NCBI GenBank assembly: GCA_029237695.1
Contig: CM055278.1
Coordinates: 77,149,817 to 77,213,816, forward strand
DNA length: 64,000 nt
Reading direction: 5' to 3'
From: Conchocele bisecta
Taxonomy: Eukaryota; Mollusca; Bivalvia; Lucinida; Thyasiridae
Below, in pieces: positions 11,291 through 22,370 of this stretch (positions within the stretch are counted from its first letter, which is position 1; each line of letters begins with the position of its first letter). The position numbers and the translations under genes were made by a program. The notes under the pieces are model-generated. The model was not told the DNA's origin, ran no database searches, and was given only the letters and a program-made list of their open reading frames with translations.

Positions 11291-13136
11291 TGCCTTATAT
11301 TGAACAAATTGCATATAATTACTAGGATTATAAGTAAATATATCTCTTAGATACTTATATACTGGCAGACGTATATATAAAGATAAATTACCTCGCAATG
11401 GCAATCATATCGTGCAATGATTAAATATTACATTTCAAAGGAAATAAATATATGGCTAATGGAGGCTCTAGAGATGCAGTATACATGGACAACAACTATT
11501 ACCCAACAGTCCCAACATTAAACAAAAACAATCATATTGAAGTGCAGTACACGAAGACATGACAACAAGGATGCCGCTTTGGTATTATCAAAACAATCCA
11601 GTTGGGTGGTTGAACCTGATTAGACACCATATAATTTCTCCCGCAAACTCTCCATCATAAGTGAAAAGGACAGTATTATACAAGGCAATGATGAATCAAA
11701 AATGATTAATGCATGTATACTGTACACAAAAAGACATTAATTACACTAAATGGTATCGGTTTCCGTAATTGGAAGCTAATATTGTAAATATAACTATAAG
11801 AAAACAATGCTATAATTATGATGACACAAACAGCAAATTCATATTAGTCTTATCAAATTGCGTGAATACTGTATGCCTCATATCTATATTATGGTACCTT
11901 GAAGTTTGTCACGTTCTATATATGGTTGTGTACCATGTGTATTGCTGTCTGCATGTACTATAATCGTTTTTGTTACCGTGAGTATTTAGTAGTGGCACAA
12001 CTAGATTGTCTGTCATATAATATCAATTACATTTGTATTAGCTGTGTCCTACCTGTGGTATTTAATATATAGCATCTCCATGTTCTTCTCGAAATTATTA
12101 TATTTGTGATTACGGTTGTTTTCTTTGATCCACATTTATGTATACTGACGGCGTCATGTCTTAGTTTTTACATATCATATGCATTCACAGGTGCTGAATT
12201 CTGTCATATGTTTAAATAAGTAACTCATTAAATGGCATATAACTACACAATAATTCGACAAAAATAAAGTATTTGTATTGCTTATCTTTGAAACAATACA
12301 CAGAGAAAATTGATGTACATGTGTACATACTTTACCTCAGCATATAAATATGTTGCTCTACATCGGCGATAGTGGTCTGAAAACACATCAATTACTTGCA
12401 GCTTACAAAGTAATAAGTGATATTAAAGTGGTGTACATCAACCATCATGTGCATACAGCCGCTTTGTGGAAACTGACTACTTTCACAGAAAGAAAACATG
12501 TGGCCAATACTATCAGCTATGTGGTTGTACTAAGTAGGTTGAAAGAACGTAATGGTAGCCAGAAACTGGAATAAGCTACTGGATGGCTAAAACTATGTTA
12601 TTGTACGTAGTCACCGATTGTGACAGAAATATATAGACGTATCATAAATTTGTACTTATTCAATTGCTATATCCAGACACTCAAGTTGTTAATGATACTA
12701 TCTAGAGGAGCCATTTCATGCGATGTTGCACAGTAAATCACATTGAGCATTTGCGTTTTTGGAGCCAATGATATAAACGACGACATCTGGTGTTTTTACA
12801 AATTGGGAAGTCCTTGAACTATATTGTAAAGTACAATATATCTCTCTGCCAACAATAGAAGTATGAATGTTGCTATGGAATGGCAAGACAAGACAAAACA
12901 ATATCAAAATATCTAACTGAATGCACGAGTTTAAATCTTATATTATAATATAATTGTATTACTATTATAAGGTACTATATTCATATCCGGCGGCCATATT
13001 AGACTTACGTTATTGCCGATGCTGTCTAATGATGTATATCAAGGTGTAATTACATAAGCTATTTACTACACAAGTTAGTTATCAGGTAATATGATATTTG
13101 GTGGTCACCTTTGACTAATGCGATTGAAACATGTGT
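11291..13136. other. Interior between inverted arms, no gene recognised
   Basis: AT-rich sequence with only short frames (11769-11963, 12350-12574, 12716-12907), none of them recognisable. GGCGGCCATATTAGAC at about 12988 may be the outermost monomer of the right arm. Confidence 0.4.
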
Positions 13137-13144
13137 CCAAATAC
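13137..13144. repeat. 8-bp target-site duplication CCAAATAC, left
   Basis: CCAAATAC directly precedes TAGTGGTGCAACGATA and is repeated exactly at 15020-15027. Confidence 0.9.
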
Positions 13145-15019
13145 TAGTGGTGCAACGATATACCGGTATACCGGTATATTGCGATATGTCATCCTGACGA
13201 TACGTATCGCGGTACGGTTTTCGTGTATCGCGATATTTACGCCATATTCTCGGTCGCCATCTTGTGCTAAAATAATTGTGTAAAATTATTCAAAATCATT
13301 CAAAACTTAATTTTTAATATGACAGAAGTCAATATGGTTTAATAAACACGCCACAATTAGATGAGTAATACATGTAGCGAGTAATTTTATGGCTAGGGTA
13401 TAAAAATAATATACCGAAAGTCCGATACAAAATGGTCAGGGAAAATCACCACTTGGTGCCATTTCTATTGCCAGATAGGTACGTTCTACTGGCGAGTACT
13501 GCAGTGGCGGTATTTTTCTTTTATGTTTCTAAAATAAATTATGTTAAATCATACCATGAGTTGCAGGCAGAATGAACAATCATTACTTCCTTCACAGAAA
13601 TTTTGCAAGTGGTTTCGCGACATTCGCGAAATGAAGGTCTGCTCGATTAACACAATAAATTTGCGAGAAGCATAAATGACTAAAAACCTGTTACTAATTG
13701 TGCCTGCATAATTTTGTCTCCCGTTGCGTGAGACTGGAAACAGATACAGTGTTATGTAAAGGCATTCACTGATGTGTGCGCCCCGTGGACAATATCCTAC
13801 AGGAGAGGCTAATACCGACTGGTATGGACTGTCGGCTGGCAAAATGTATGTTACCATGTGCAGTACATTTTCGACCAGTATATGGCATATCGATCACGAC
13901 AATTCGGATATTTACAGCTCACCATTCCATCAATGAAGCACCCAGCATGATAATAACAAGCAAAATAGAATGTTCTCATGCTAAATGGATGTGCAATTTG
14001 ATCAGCAGCTACACTGGTCGCAAATACCATAAGCCCCATTTCACCCGTCACAGCCAAAAAATGAGAGAAAAGCACTGCACACATCACCAGTCAATTCAGA
14101 CTTGAAATCAAACAAGCCACTGTATCCGGTCATTAACCCGATCAGCTGTGAAATTGCCAGGTAACGGCTGTTCCATTTACCTCCTAATATTTGTGACCAG
14201 TTGCTATTATCATTATTTACTTGATAGAAATACAATTAGTTTGTCTCTGTAGCAGTTAATGATGTTTATGCTTGTACACAAGTATTATTGCAATAAAAAA
14301 ACAACAGTATTGCAACTGATTAACTAGTTTATTATAAAGTTTGTCCAATTCACGTAACAGCCACATCGATTGAACATGTGTGTATTAAAATGTTTCAAAC
14401 ACGACCTTTACATTTCACTGGGGGTGACAGTCGATAAATATAGTACAGTAAGCATAAATGATAAATTTTCTACGTTTATGTGAAGCATATTTGCTTCAAA
14501 CAAACTACAGAAAGCACAAAACTTAGCCAAGCAATACAGGCAATTCATGACCTAATTTCGCCTGCACCCAGTAGCCGACGAATTTTCAGTAGTCGACTTA
14601 TGGGCCGCGACTTGGCTCAAGACTGATTTTTTGGGTTCAGTTCGTGCTCGACTTATGGGGCGGGTATACTTATGATGGCTAGCTACATGTATATATGGTA
14701 TACAGTTACGCGATAACTATAAGTAAGAGAAAAAATCAGGGAAAATATGATTTTGATCACTTCTCCCTAATTTCCTCTCCTCCAGAAATAATCATTAATG
14801 TCAACCGTTTCTGGGCAAAGTCCTGACCCACACAGTGTTTTGATGTGTTCTAATGACAATAATAGACAATAATAAACAATAAAGACTGTTCTTTAACTCC
14901 TGTTTGTTTTTATTATTATTTGTTCATACATGGTATGATATCGCAATACGTATTGCAATATGGGTTTGCTGTATCGCAATATATCGCAATACGGGTTTGA
15001 CCGTATCGTTGCACCTCTA
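13145..15019. mobile_element. hAT-like non-autonomous element (1875 bp)
   Basis: Terminal inverted repeats TAGTGGTGCAACGATA (left) and TATCGTTGCACCTCTA (right) differ at one position, and a perfect 8-bp duplication CCAAATAC flanks them. This combination is diagnostic of the hAT superfamily, and GGTGCAACGATA ends are typical of animal hAT MITEs. Sub-terminal TATCGCGATA/ATCGCAATATATCGCAAT words repeat near both ends. No transposase was recognised. The longest frames (13776-14105 and its antisense neighbours) lack domain motifs. The interior carries a fragment related to the 3076-3320 foldback (about 13985-14200). Confidence 0.9.
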
Positions 15020-15027
15020 CCAAATAC
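15020..15027. repeat. 8-bp target-site duplication CCAAATAC, right
   Basis: Exact repeat of 13137-13144. Confidence 0.9.
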
Positions 15028-15099
15028 ATACCCAATGTATTGGAATAATTATATACCTATATACAATATTGGTATGCAAATTCGCTCTGATATGATTGC

Positions 15100-15550
15100 A
15101 AGTATATAGTGTTTCTTATTTCAAGATACGGTTGCAAGTACATTGTAATATTTTCATATGGCTGCCATCTTGGGACTTGTGTTATATAGATTAGTATATA
15201 ATTTCACATCAAAGTTACAAAAAAACACACATTCATTGTTTTAAAACACATAATTAAAAAACGTATATTCTTTGATATGACGAATTAGTGAAAGTATGTA
15301 AAATAGTCACATTTGGCGGCCATCTTGGATTTTTTCTATATGCTGTTAAGGAATTGAATTTTAAAGTTGCCCGTTTGTGTCAACACGTTAATATATTCAT
15401 TAAACTCTCTTAGATGGTTTAATTTCCTCCTGGGGATGCAATTATATCGCACAATATATCTTGGTGGCAGCCATCTTGAATTTATGCAGATTTCTCCAAA
15501 TGCTCAAGGGTAACAGATTTGCATCATTCGGATTCTAAAACTAGAAAGTC
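15100..15550 (-). repeat. Tandem array with GGCGGCCATCTTGG core, right arm of inverted pair
   Basis: Three monomers (cores at about 15162, 15312 and 15462) are reverse complements of the array at 10640-11290. The hAT-like element is inserted just inside this arm, so the inverted structure is older. Confidence 0.65.
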
Positions 15551-16275
15551 TACATAGGCAAAATCAGTAGTAATAAACTTAAGTTATTCAAAACGAAGTT
15601 AAGCCCCAAAATCGGCCTTTGGCCGCCACGGACTAAAAACAGAATTACGGAAGTTAATTTATTCTGCCGGAAAGTTTTCGGCAAAATGGCGACAGTAGCG
15701 TGTAAACGTTGTACACTTTATGTAGTCGGACAAAAGGAGCGATAAACACTTTATTTTGATAGGCAAGTCACCCATTGTAACTCATACAGGCTATTTAATA
15801 TAATTTCTGGTTTTGCACTGCTGGTTTAGCACCATTAGACGCGTATTTAGACAATAATCGACAGATTTCAAATCTTGAAATCAAGTCGCTACAGTAGGTA
15901 TCTGTGAGGTCTATGGCTGTAACGGTAGTGAAAGCCATAGTGCTATGTCTACATGCACATGTGCTTTCGTAAACAAATCTACTTTCAGAAACTGGGTCAC
16001 CGAACCATCATCTAACCCTATTTGCATTTTACCAACAATTTTAATATGATACAGTATCATAAATAAGTGTATTTATGAGAATATAAAGGTATTATAGCAG
16101 CTCCTGGAATATAAATACGTTTAGAATGGGAAAAAAATACAAACCTCTGAAGTTTTTTCTGAATCAGACATGATTTCCTCCACTTCCGATAAACAATGCG
16201 CAGACTCCAACTGAACGTGTCATGTGACGCCTACTGGTAAAAATAGACCGGGGTCGTGAAATACTTGTTGACAGA
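15551..16275. other. No gene recognised
   Basis: Moderately GC-rich at 15610-15700 (ATCGGCCTTTGGCCGCC, GCAAAATGGCGACAG), otherwise AT-rich. No frame or splice context supports an exon. Confidence 0.4.
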
Positions 16276-16530
16276 GCAGATCATGACCGAGTGGTAACAC
16301 CGTCGTCGGACTGCCACGCTGGCGACCCGGGTTCGATTCTCGGCCAGGGCGTCAGTATCTCTGAGATACTTTGTATTTCCTGCTCTATTAGTCCTGTCGG
16401 AGGGGACTTTAAAAGGCGGTCCCGTGTATCAGATTGGAAGCAGAGTTTGGGCACGCTGAAGAACCAGAGGGGACTATTACAATAAGAGCTAGGCCCACTG
16501 GGGCCTGTTTCCTCTGTTTCCTCCTTCCTT
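16276..16530 (+). mobile_element. tRNA-Gly(GCC)-derived SINE
   Basis: The head (16276-16352) closely resembles tRNA-Gly: an A-box region TGACCGAGTGGTAACACC, an anticodon region CTGCCACGC (anticodon GCC in place), and CCCGGGTTCGATTC followed by TCGGCCA (B box). A tRNA-unrelated body follows, with GGGGACTTTAAAAGGCGG and GGGCACGCTGAAGAACC. Such words resemble conserved central domains of invertebrate SINEs, but I cannot name the subfamily. The 3' end and tail are not certain. The frames on both strands here (16281-16547) are read-through of the SINE. Confidence 0.75.
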
Positions 16531-16967
16531 TCGACATGCAAGGTCATCGAGCCAGTGCATTTACATTGACATTTACAAATACCTTTTTACAAAACAGTAT
16601 ATAAAATACGATTTAATGCCAATATATGGCCCTGTTAAACATACAGAACTCGATAGTGTGTACATAAATGACGCATACAAGTAATTATAGCACACACATA
16701 GGGGTATAACCGGATCTCATGTACGGGCCATCAGGTTTAATGCGTAGACACAGACGGACATTATTACTATACTGGTGCTTGTTCTATATATTTATTGCAT
16801 AACATGGGCGTTTACAGAGTAACACAGTGTAATCAAAATAATAATACAGTGTTTACACTAGTGTAATAAATATGTAAATGTGACCGCTACAGAAAACATG
16901 CTGTGTGATCAATGCAACTTCCGTTAATGCTTCTTAGCTAATACAATAAATATAATTGTTCAGGGGT
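16531..16967. other. No gene recognised
   Basis: AT-rich sequence with no tandem or inverted repeats found. Confidence 0.45.
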
Positions 16968-17082
16968 ATTGATTTAATATGATATTTATTAAACTCGTTG
17001 ACTGATTTCACAAGAAACTCGGCACAGCCTCATTTCTTATGAAATCAGTAAACCCGTTTAATAAATGTCTTATTAAATCAAC
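16968..17082. repeat. Near-palindrome, MITE-like (115 bp)
   Basis: The left arm TTGATTTAATATGATATTTA...ACTGATTTCA is answered by TGAAATCAGTAAAC...TATTAAATCAA. The arms are about 48 bp with a loop around CTCGGCACAGCC. There is no coding content. Confidence 0.7.
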
Positions 17083-17114
17083 ATTCATGTAAGATCCTCT
17101 ATATAATGGATATA

Positions 17115-17330
17115 CAATGAAACCTCTCTAAACCGGACACCCTGGGAGGTTCCCAGGGTGTCCGGTTTAGAGAGGTTTCGCTGTAAATCAGGCATTTGAT
17201 CATTATCAGCCATAGCTGTGTGCTATGCGATCACGAACAGACAGTATCACCTGAGATAAATGTCGAAGAACCTCATCAAAAATAAGATCACATATGTTTT
17301 ATTGGTGTCCGGTTTAGAAATGGAGAGTCA
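17115..17330 (+). mobile_element. Pogo/Tigger-like MITE E1 with 69-bp end palindrome
   Basis: The end CAATGAAACCTCTCTAAACC matches the CAGTGAAACCTCTCTAAACC family. Positions 17115-17183 form a near-perfect palindrome (TAAACCGGACACCCTGGGA against TCCCAGGGTGTCCGGTTTA) with TA on both sides. The element continues through GATCACGAACAGACA to a second GTGTCCGGTTTAGA at about 17308. A diverged copy E2 lies inverted at 17527-17732. The TA target and the end sequence fit the Tc1/mariner-pogo group. Confidence 0.75.
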
Positions 17331-17526
17331 CCATACTGAGACGTGCCAAATCGTGTGGGACTGTTCGTGCCAACTCGGATTCCCCATTGCATGTGAAACA
17401 AATGATAATGTTCCGTAAAGTCAATCAGTAATTGCGTTTCATACCTACATGGTATTAGTACTTCTTCCGCGTGTTCACTTAATTTAGAATAATAATGATT
17501 CATAAAACCAGCTTAATTGCCAACTA
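17331..17526. other. Spacer between inverted E1 and E2
   Basis: A 71-codon frame on the minus strand overlaps here and E1. It has no recognisable domain and is treated as chance. Confidence 0.4.
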
Positions 17527-17732
17527 CAGTGGAGCCTCTCTCAACCGGACACAAATAAAAACACATGTGATCTTATTTTTGACGAGTTTCTTGGTCTTTT
17601 ATCTTAATGTCTGTTCGTGATCGCATAGCTCACAACTATGGCTCGGAAAGATCAAATGCCTGATCTACAGTGAAACCTGTCTAAGCTGGACACCCTGGAG
17701 ACTAGGGTGTCCCATTTAGAGAGGTTTCACTG
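17527..17732 (-). mobile_element. Pogo/Tigger-like MITE E2
   Basis: The left end CAGTGGAGCCTCTCTCAACC is preceded by TA, and the right end GAGAGGTTTCACTG is followed by TA. The interior (TGTTCGTGATCGCATAGC) is the reverse complement of E1. It also contains a second internal CAGTGAAACCTGTCTAAGC end at about 17672. Confidence 0.75.
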
Positions 17733-18615
17733 TATTTATATTTATTAATATGCTTGTTTGTTTTTCCGAAGACAAACGTTTTTGACCCGTGCTCTCTGAG
17801 CACGATCTTTAAATTCGTACTCGAAAGCTGCAGTCACGGTTTTGGGCCGAGACGGATCAGCTAAGCCTCGACCAATCAAACACCCCGATTTCGAGTCCAC
17901 ACAGAAAGAGTTATTAAAAACGCGTTTTGGGCAGGAACAGCGCCAGCTGGGAAAACGGGGCAAGGCGGACAGCCGATGCCACAAATGTACATGAGGGGTG
18001 AGCATTGCTGCGGATTAGTTAAATATAGGACAACTACAGATAGGTGCACACGCGTATGTACGCACGCACGCACGCTTCATCGCAAACCGGAGATTGTTGT
18101 ATACTCATGAGGCAAATACAACTGCATATGGACAAACAGGTGCACGTATGTAACGAAGTTACCCGCATGAAAAACCTCCTTCCTTGTCTTCGTTTTCACT
18201 TCTATCCTTTGAAATGTGTTCACGCACAATTATTCTGTTTTACAACACGGCCACTTTAAACGACTGCTATAGTGTACTCAAGTCATACGAAATGGTGTAC
18301 AGCGCTGAACGCTACGTCGAAATATGACAATTTACGAGTATACGAGTAATGCAAATGTCTATAAATTTGTGAAACTGGAGTCGAAATTTAATGGAAATTT
18401 AACAAAAAACACACTTTTCAACATAGTTTAAAGCGAAATGTCGCAGATTATTGTCTCAAAGACAGTATTATATATATATACCAGTGGACAGTTATCTGAG
18501 TCACTATTTATATTGAATGCACTTTGCACTAGATTGTTCGTTTGTACACACGGCGTATTATAAATACTCGCTGAACTAGATCTAGGAAATATGATAAGTA
18601 AAGGTTACGTCTTGT
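17733..18615. other. No confident gene
   Basis: An 86-codon minus frame at 17745-18005 and overlapping short frames lie in a GC-richer patch (17770-18080) that also has ACGC repeats at 18059-18074. I see no splice signals or recognisable protein and do not call a gene. A (TA)n-like run lies at 18467-18479. Confidence 0.35.
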
Positions 18616-18659
18616 GGGCTGAATGAGACGACATGCCAGTCGAGGAAGTGTGACCAGCG

Positions 18660-18985
18660 TAGATGGCGGTCATCGTTTCATTCCGCAGTCAGTAGACTTT
18701 TTTATGAAATATGGCGCATCAAACGCGTGTTGTTTAGCTGCATTTGGTGGTCTCTGTACTTTGGCCCAAACTTCTGTCGTTTGTGCGAAGAATCGACATA
18801 AGTATATGCCAAGAGCACCAAATGCAGCTCATGAAGACGGGTATGCTGCGCCATATTTCATCAAAATCCGTTGCATATTAAGGAAAATATCAAATAATAC
18901 TTACTTTGGAGTGGGCGCGCTTTCAACACTTTCAGCCATTGTTGTTGTTGTTGTAACCACGTGATCATGCACATTGAGACTGTAT
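18660..18985 (+). mobile_element. CACGTGATCATGCAC repeat family, copy 1
   Basis: Inverted arms: GAAATATGGCGCATCAAACG...TGCATTTGGTGG at about 18705-18750 against CACCAAATGCAGCTCATGAAGACG...GCGCCATATTTC at about 18817-18860. The right portion ends GCCATTGTTGTTGTTGTTGT, then CCACGTGATCATGCAC. Related copies lie at 53390-53700 and 60725-60950 (+), at 51410-51530 (-), and as a stub at about 61434-61452. The 113-codon frame through it (18623-18964) is explained by the repeat. Confidence 0.7.
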
Positions 18986-19692
18986 ACACGGATATGAACA
19001 GTGAGATGTGACGACCAGGAAGTCACAGGGGCTGATTCGGGGCTACGCTGGTCGTGCGATCTCTTTTCTCAGACAGGTGGCGAGGTGGTGGAGTTGGGGG
19101 GGGGGTGGCGTTGTGTCACATATATGATTACATGTACTTGTAATATAATTGACCTACTCAGGTTTAACGATATTATACAATGTCCTTCACACAATTTGCA
19201 TACAAAGTTATGGTATCACGCAAATGGTTGTGAGAAGAGAGTAATAGTGTTTCCTAACGAGTGGTGACATTTTAATCTGCCATACATATAGCAAATGTAT
19301 TCACGTGATCTGTGTTTGTTATGATCCAGTGATCGAACCGCCTACCCAACTGCAGGCTAGTTGAGGTGTTTTAACCGACCTGTACGACCTGTGACTATGC
19401 TCTTAATCCGGTCCTACATTTTTATTTTAGTTAGTATTAGAACATCCAACTCTACACGTGCATTATTGTAGCTATATATCAGATTGGCAGTACGTGGTGG
19501 CTGATATCCGGTTCTCTGCTGGCTGCGAACGCCAATTGGTGTGTTTGCTCGTGGCCAATGCCGTGTCTTATCAGTCCCGAGCCGTTTGTGTACTGTCATT
19601 TTGTGGTCGGACTATTATTTAATACGTCATGACGTGTCTGTGCGTTGTATTTAAAGTATTATTTTATTATTGACAGGATTACAATTCGCTGT
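18986..19692. other. No gene recognised
   Basis: Contains a short poly-G at 19097-19106. Frames at 19001-19267 (+) and 19414-19599 (-) have no recognisable content. Confidence 0.4.
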
Positions 19693-19698
19693 GATTTG
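19693..19698. repeat. Target-site duplication GATTTG, left
   Basis: Precedes TACGGAG and is repeated at 19992-19997 after CTCCGTA. Confidence 0.85.
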
Positions 19699-19991
19699 TA
19701 CGGAGCCCAGCAGGGGACACATGGATTTTTGTTATTAATTCGTTCCCATGAAATAACAATTCGTTTCCTCAATTTAAAATTCGTTCCCTCGAATTAACGA
19801 TTCGTTCCCACGATATAACAATTCGTTCACACGAATTAACAATTCGTTCCCGTGGGAACGAATTGTTATTTGGTGGGAACGAATTGTTAAATTGAGGGAA
19901 CGATTGTTAATTCGTGGGAACGAATTGTTAAATTGAGGGAACGGAAACGAATTAATAAAAAAAAATTCTACGTCCCCTGCGGGGCTCCGTA
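19699..19991. mobile_element. TACGGAGCCC foldback element, copy 2 (293 bp)
   Basis: Same ends as 5513-6001, with a different perfect 6-bp duplication (GATTTG). About five to six forward 21-bp units (19738-19850) are followed by four to five inverted units (19851-19945). It is shorter than copy 1, so the unit number varies between insertions. It is non-coding. The minus frame 19774-20070 is repeat read-through. Confidence 0.9.
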
Positions 19992-19997
19992 GATTTG
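19992..19997. repeat. Target-site duplication GATTTG, right
   Basis: Exact repeat of 19693-19698. Confidence 0.85.
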
Positions 19998-21099
19998 ACA
20001 CTTGCTCTCGCGTTAATCGTGGTGTATGGTTGAATGTATTCCAAGAAAACTGCGCATTTGCATTATTCACTCCACTGTATTCGTCGTCAGCGAGCAGCTT
20101 ACATTACAGGTGTTTTGTGACAGTCATTTTTACAATTCACAGTCGTGTATTCAACCCAGAACACGTGTAAAACAGACATTGAGACGATGCAACGTGATGA
20201 AGTATATGAGGTATGTTACTAAACTAAGTATTCGACGTTGCGCTTATAAGGCCACCAGGGGCCCGTTTCACTAACACATCTTAGTTTGTTCATACGTTCG
20301 AACTTAAGTTATAACTTATGACAAAAGTTATGACCGACTAAAGTCATTGCTTATTTGGTTTCACAAAACAAACTTAAGACGGCCATAACAAGTCCGTCAT
20401 AAGTTACAACTTAGTTGTTGTTTACAGCTTTGGTGTGTGCCGCTCGGGGCTTTTATTTTTATGATGACGTTACTTTCCATTTATGTGTTTTGTCATCTAA
20501 AATAACGGAATTGCAGGCCTAATGTTGAATATTATTCATTTTTAATACTCTCATGTAGAATATAAATTTTATCTCAATATTCCGACTCCATTGAATACAT
20601 GTGGATATATTGATTGCCAACAAGTGAACCTTATACTGTAATATATACTGGCATATGACAAGCAACAAAAGAAGCAATTAACAATATTTTTATTTTTACA
20701 TTCCAATAAAATGGTAGTTCGGCCATTTCGAACACGACAATGCACTGTCCGCAAGAGTTATACTCCACTTTCTAGAAACACTTGCTTTGCACATCTCCAG
20801 TAACCGCCAGGAAACTACCAGTTGCTTAAAATCGCAATGCAGTCAACACTTGCAATGACACTGACAGACTGTGTGATCTCAGGGTTGACCTTATAATGTC
20901 AGCATGTGCAATGTCGCATACTTGTAGAATAAGATCACGAGACAGGCTGCATTTAGATAGTAGGTCCTCGTTATCCATGAAGTCTAGGTTTGGTCCTAAA
21001 GACTCGTTCCCGTCGTAAATTGCGCGCCTGGATTATAGCAACTGCAGCCGCCATCGTTTGTATGTTCTGCAAAGAAAGAACAAACAAAAGTCAGTCAGT

Positions 21100-21350
21100 C
21101 AATCAGACGGATGGACGGACGGACGTTCATACATGACACACCATTAGGTGGTATATTCATAGTTTTAAAGAAAAGAATGACCACTTAAGACACCATAGGC
21201 TTAGGTTACATAATATGTTGCATTGTTTTCGTTTGTCTTAGGCGACACCTCCAACCACCTAAGATCCCAAACTTGTGTCCGGACGAACGGACGGATGGAC
21301 ATACGGACGGATGGACAGTCGAACATACATATATAGACAGAGGGACAGAC
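21100..21350 (+). repeat. Degenerate GGAC/GGATGGAC microsatellite tracts
   Basis: GGATGGACGGACGGACG at 21109-21125 and interrupted GGACGGATGGACATACGGAC at about 21288-21320. Such tracts accompany pearl/HINE-like elements in this window. Frames through them are compositional. Confidence 0.7.
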
Positions 21351-21519
21351 AGACACAATTTAGGGGCGTGGCCTACGACAACAGAAAACAATGGATTTCT
21401 TCCGTACCATTTAAAACCTATTGTTTCTTATTTATTAAGAGACATTCCTGTTTGTAAACACTGGATATGCCCCCTAAACAGTGCAATGCAACTTCTTCCG
21501 GACCGACTGACGTACAGGG

Positions 21520-21612
21520 CAGGGCAGGGCATGGCAGGGCACGACACCAATCGACCGACCGACCGCCGACACAGGCCGACCGACACCGACCAACCGACAC
21601 CGACCGACAGAC
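21520..21612 (+). repeat. GGGCA then (CGAC)n low-complexity tract
   Basis: A GGGCAGGGCAGGGCA run is followed by CGACCGACCGACCGCCGAC-type repeats and CCGACACCGACC repeats. This composition creates the 154-codon frame at 21273-21737, which is not a gene. Confidence 0.85.
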
Positions 21613-21685
21613 ACCTTTACCTGCTGTCAGTGAATTGTTTTCTCCACCTCGGCTCACATGGGGGCAGACATCTTTGTTTATTTAA

Positions 21686-22198
21686 AGGTAGATGCCCACT
21701 CAGTAAGCACAAAATGTTCTTTATAGGAATTAAATAAGTGTATAATTGTTTCACTATTCCACCAGTTCTAAAAATTACAAGTGCCCGGAAAACAGATATA
21801 ATCATTTAGTAATATTTAATTTACTTATAGTGACGCGCGTTGGTATCAGGCTATTTCATATGCAAATGAGGCATGATATTTTTTACTTATTTATACTAAT
21901 GAAATGAGTCACCTGAAAAAATAATATTTTCGACAAATTATGAAGTATGATCATTGCACATCAAAAAATAAATACAGAGAATAAATAACAATGTCCGTTA
22001 ACATTTTAAGGAAACACGGTTATCGCCCCTGATATCAGTGTGAATATTTTCGGTTAAAATAAAATGTATACTAATGCCAATCAATACGTGGGGTAATGGT
22101 GAATGAACGTTTTTTTTTGGCCAGAAAATATCATACGTACAGAATATACAAAAGTATCTGTATCACTATATTAAAACCTACTGCATGGGCATGTACCT
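21686..22198 (+). mobile_element. TTAA-flanked MITE, copy 2 (513 bp)
   Basis: Ends AGGTAGATGCCCACTCAG...GGGCATGTACCT with TTAA on both sides (21682-21685, 22199-22202). It is the same family and orientation as 47-532 and nearly colinear over its length. It sits inside the composite element 20256-22370, so it inserted later. Confidence 0.85.
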
Positions 22199-22370
22199 TT
22201 AATAAGTTCCGTCTTAAATATTTAAGTTACCTGTCTTAGTTTTCCACCGTAAATTTCGATTGTCGTTCTTGCTAAGCTGTTTTGTGAAACAGACTAAGTA
22301 CGTACTCCGGACTTAAGTTATAACTTATGACAAAAGTACTTGCTTAGTTCGTTAGTGAAACGGGCCCCTG

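Larger units (their letters stand above)
20256..22370. mobile_element. Composite region bounded by CAGGGGCCCGTTTCACTAA ends
   Basis: The left end CAGGGGCCCGTTTCACTAA and the right end TTAGTGAAACGGGCCCCTG are exact inverted repeats. A second, inner inverted pair, TTTCACAAAACA (20359-20370) and TGTTTTGTGAAA (22278-22289), lies inside. ACTTAAGTTATAACTTATGA occurs near both ends. The 2.1-kb interior holds GACG/GGAC-rich microsatellites and a complete TTAA MITE. It may be one large non-autonomous element or a smaller MITE split by later insertions. Related ends occur at 61135-61200 and 62401-62628. No transposase frame was found. Confidence 0.6.

Noticed and set aside
13776..14105. 109-codon ORF inside the hAT-like element, considered as a transposase remnant
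   Set aside because: No hAT transposase motifs are visible, and antisense frames of similar length overlap it.
18623..18964. 113-codon ORF
   Set aside because: It spans a foldback repeat with copies at 53.4 and 60.8 kb in which the frame is not kept.
21273..21737. 154-codon ORF
   Set aside because: It runs through GGAC/CGAC microsatellites and into a TTAA MITE. The peptide is compositional.
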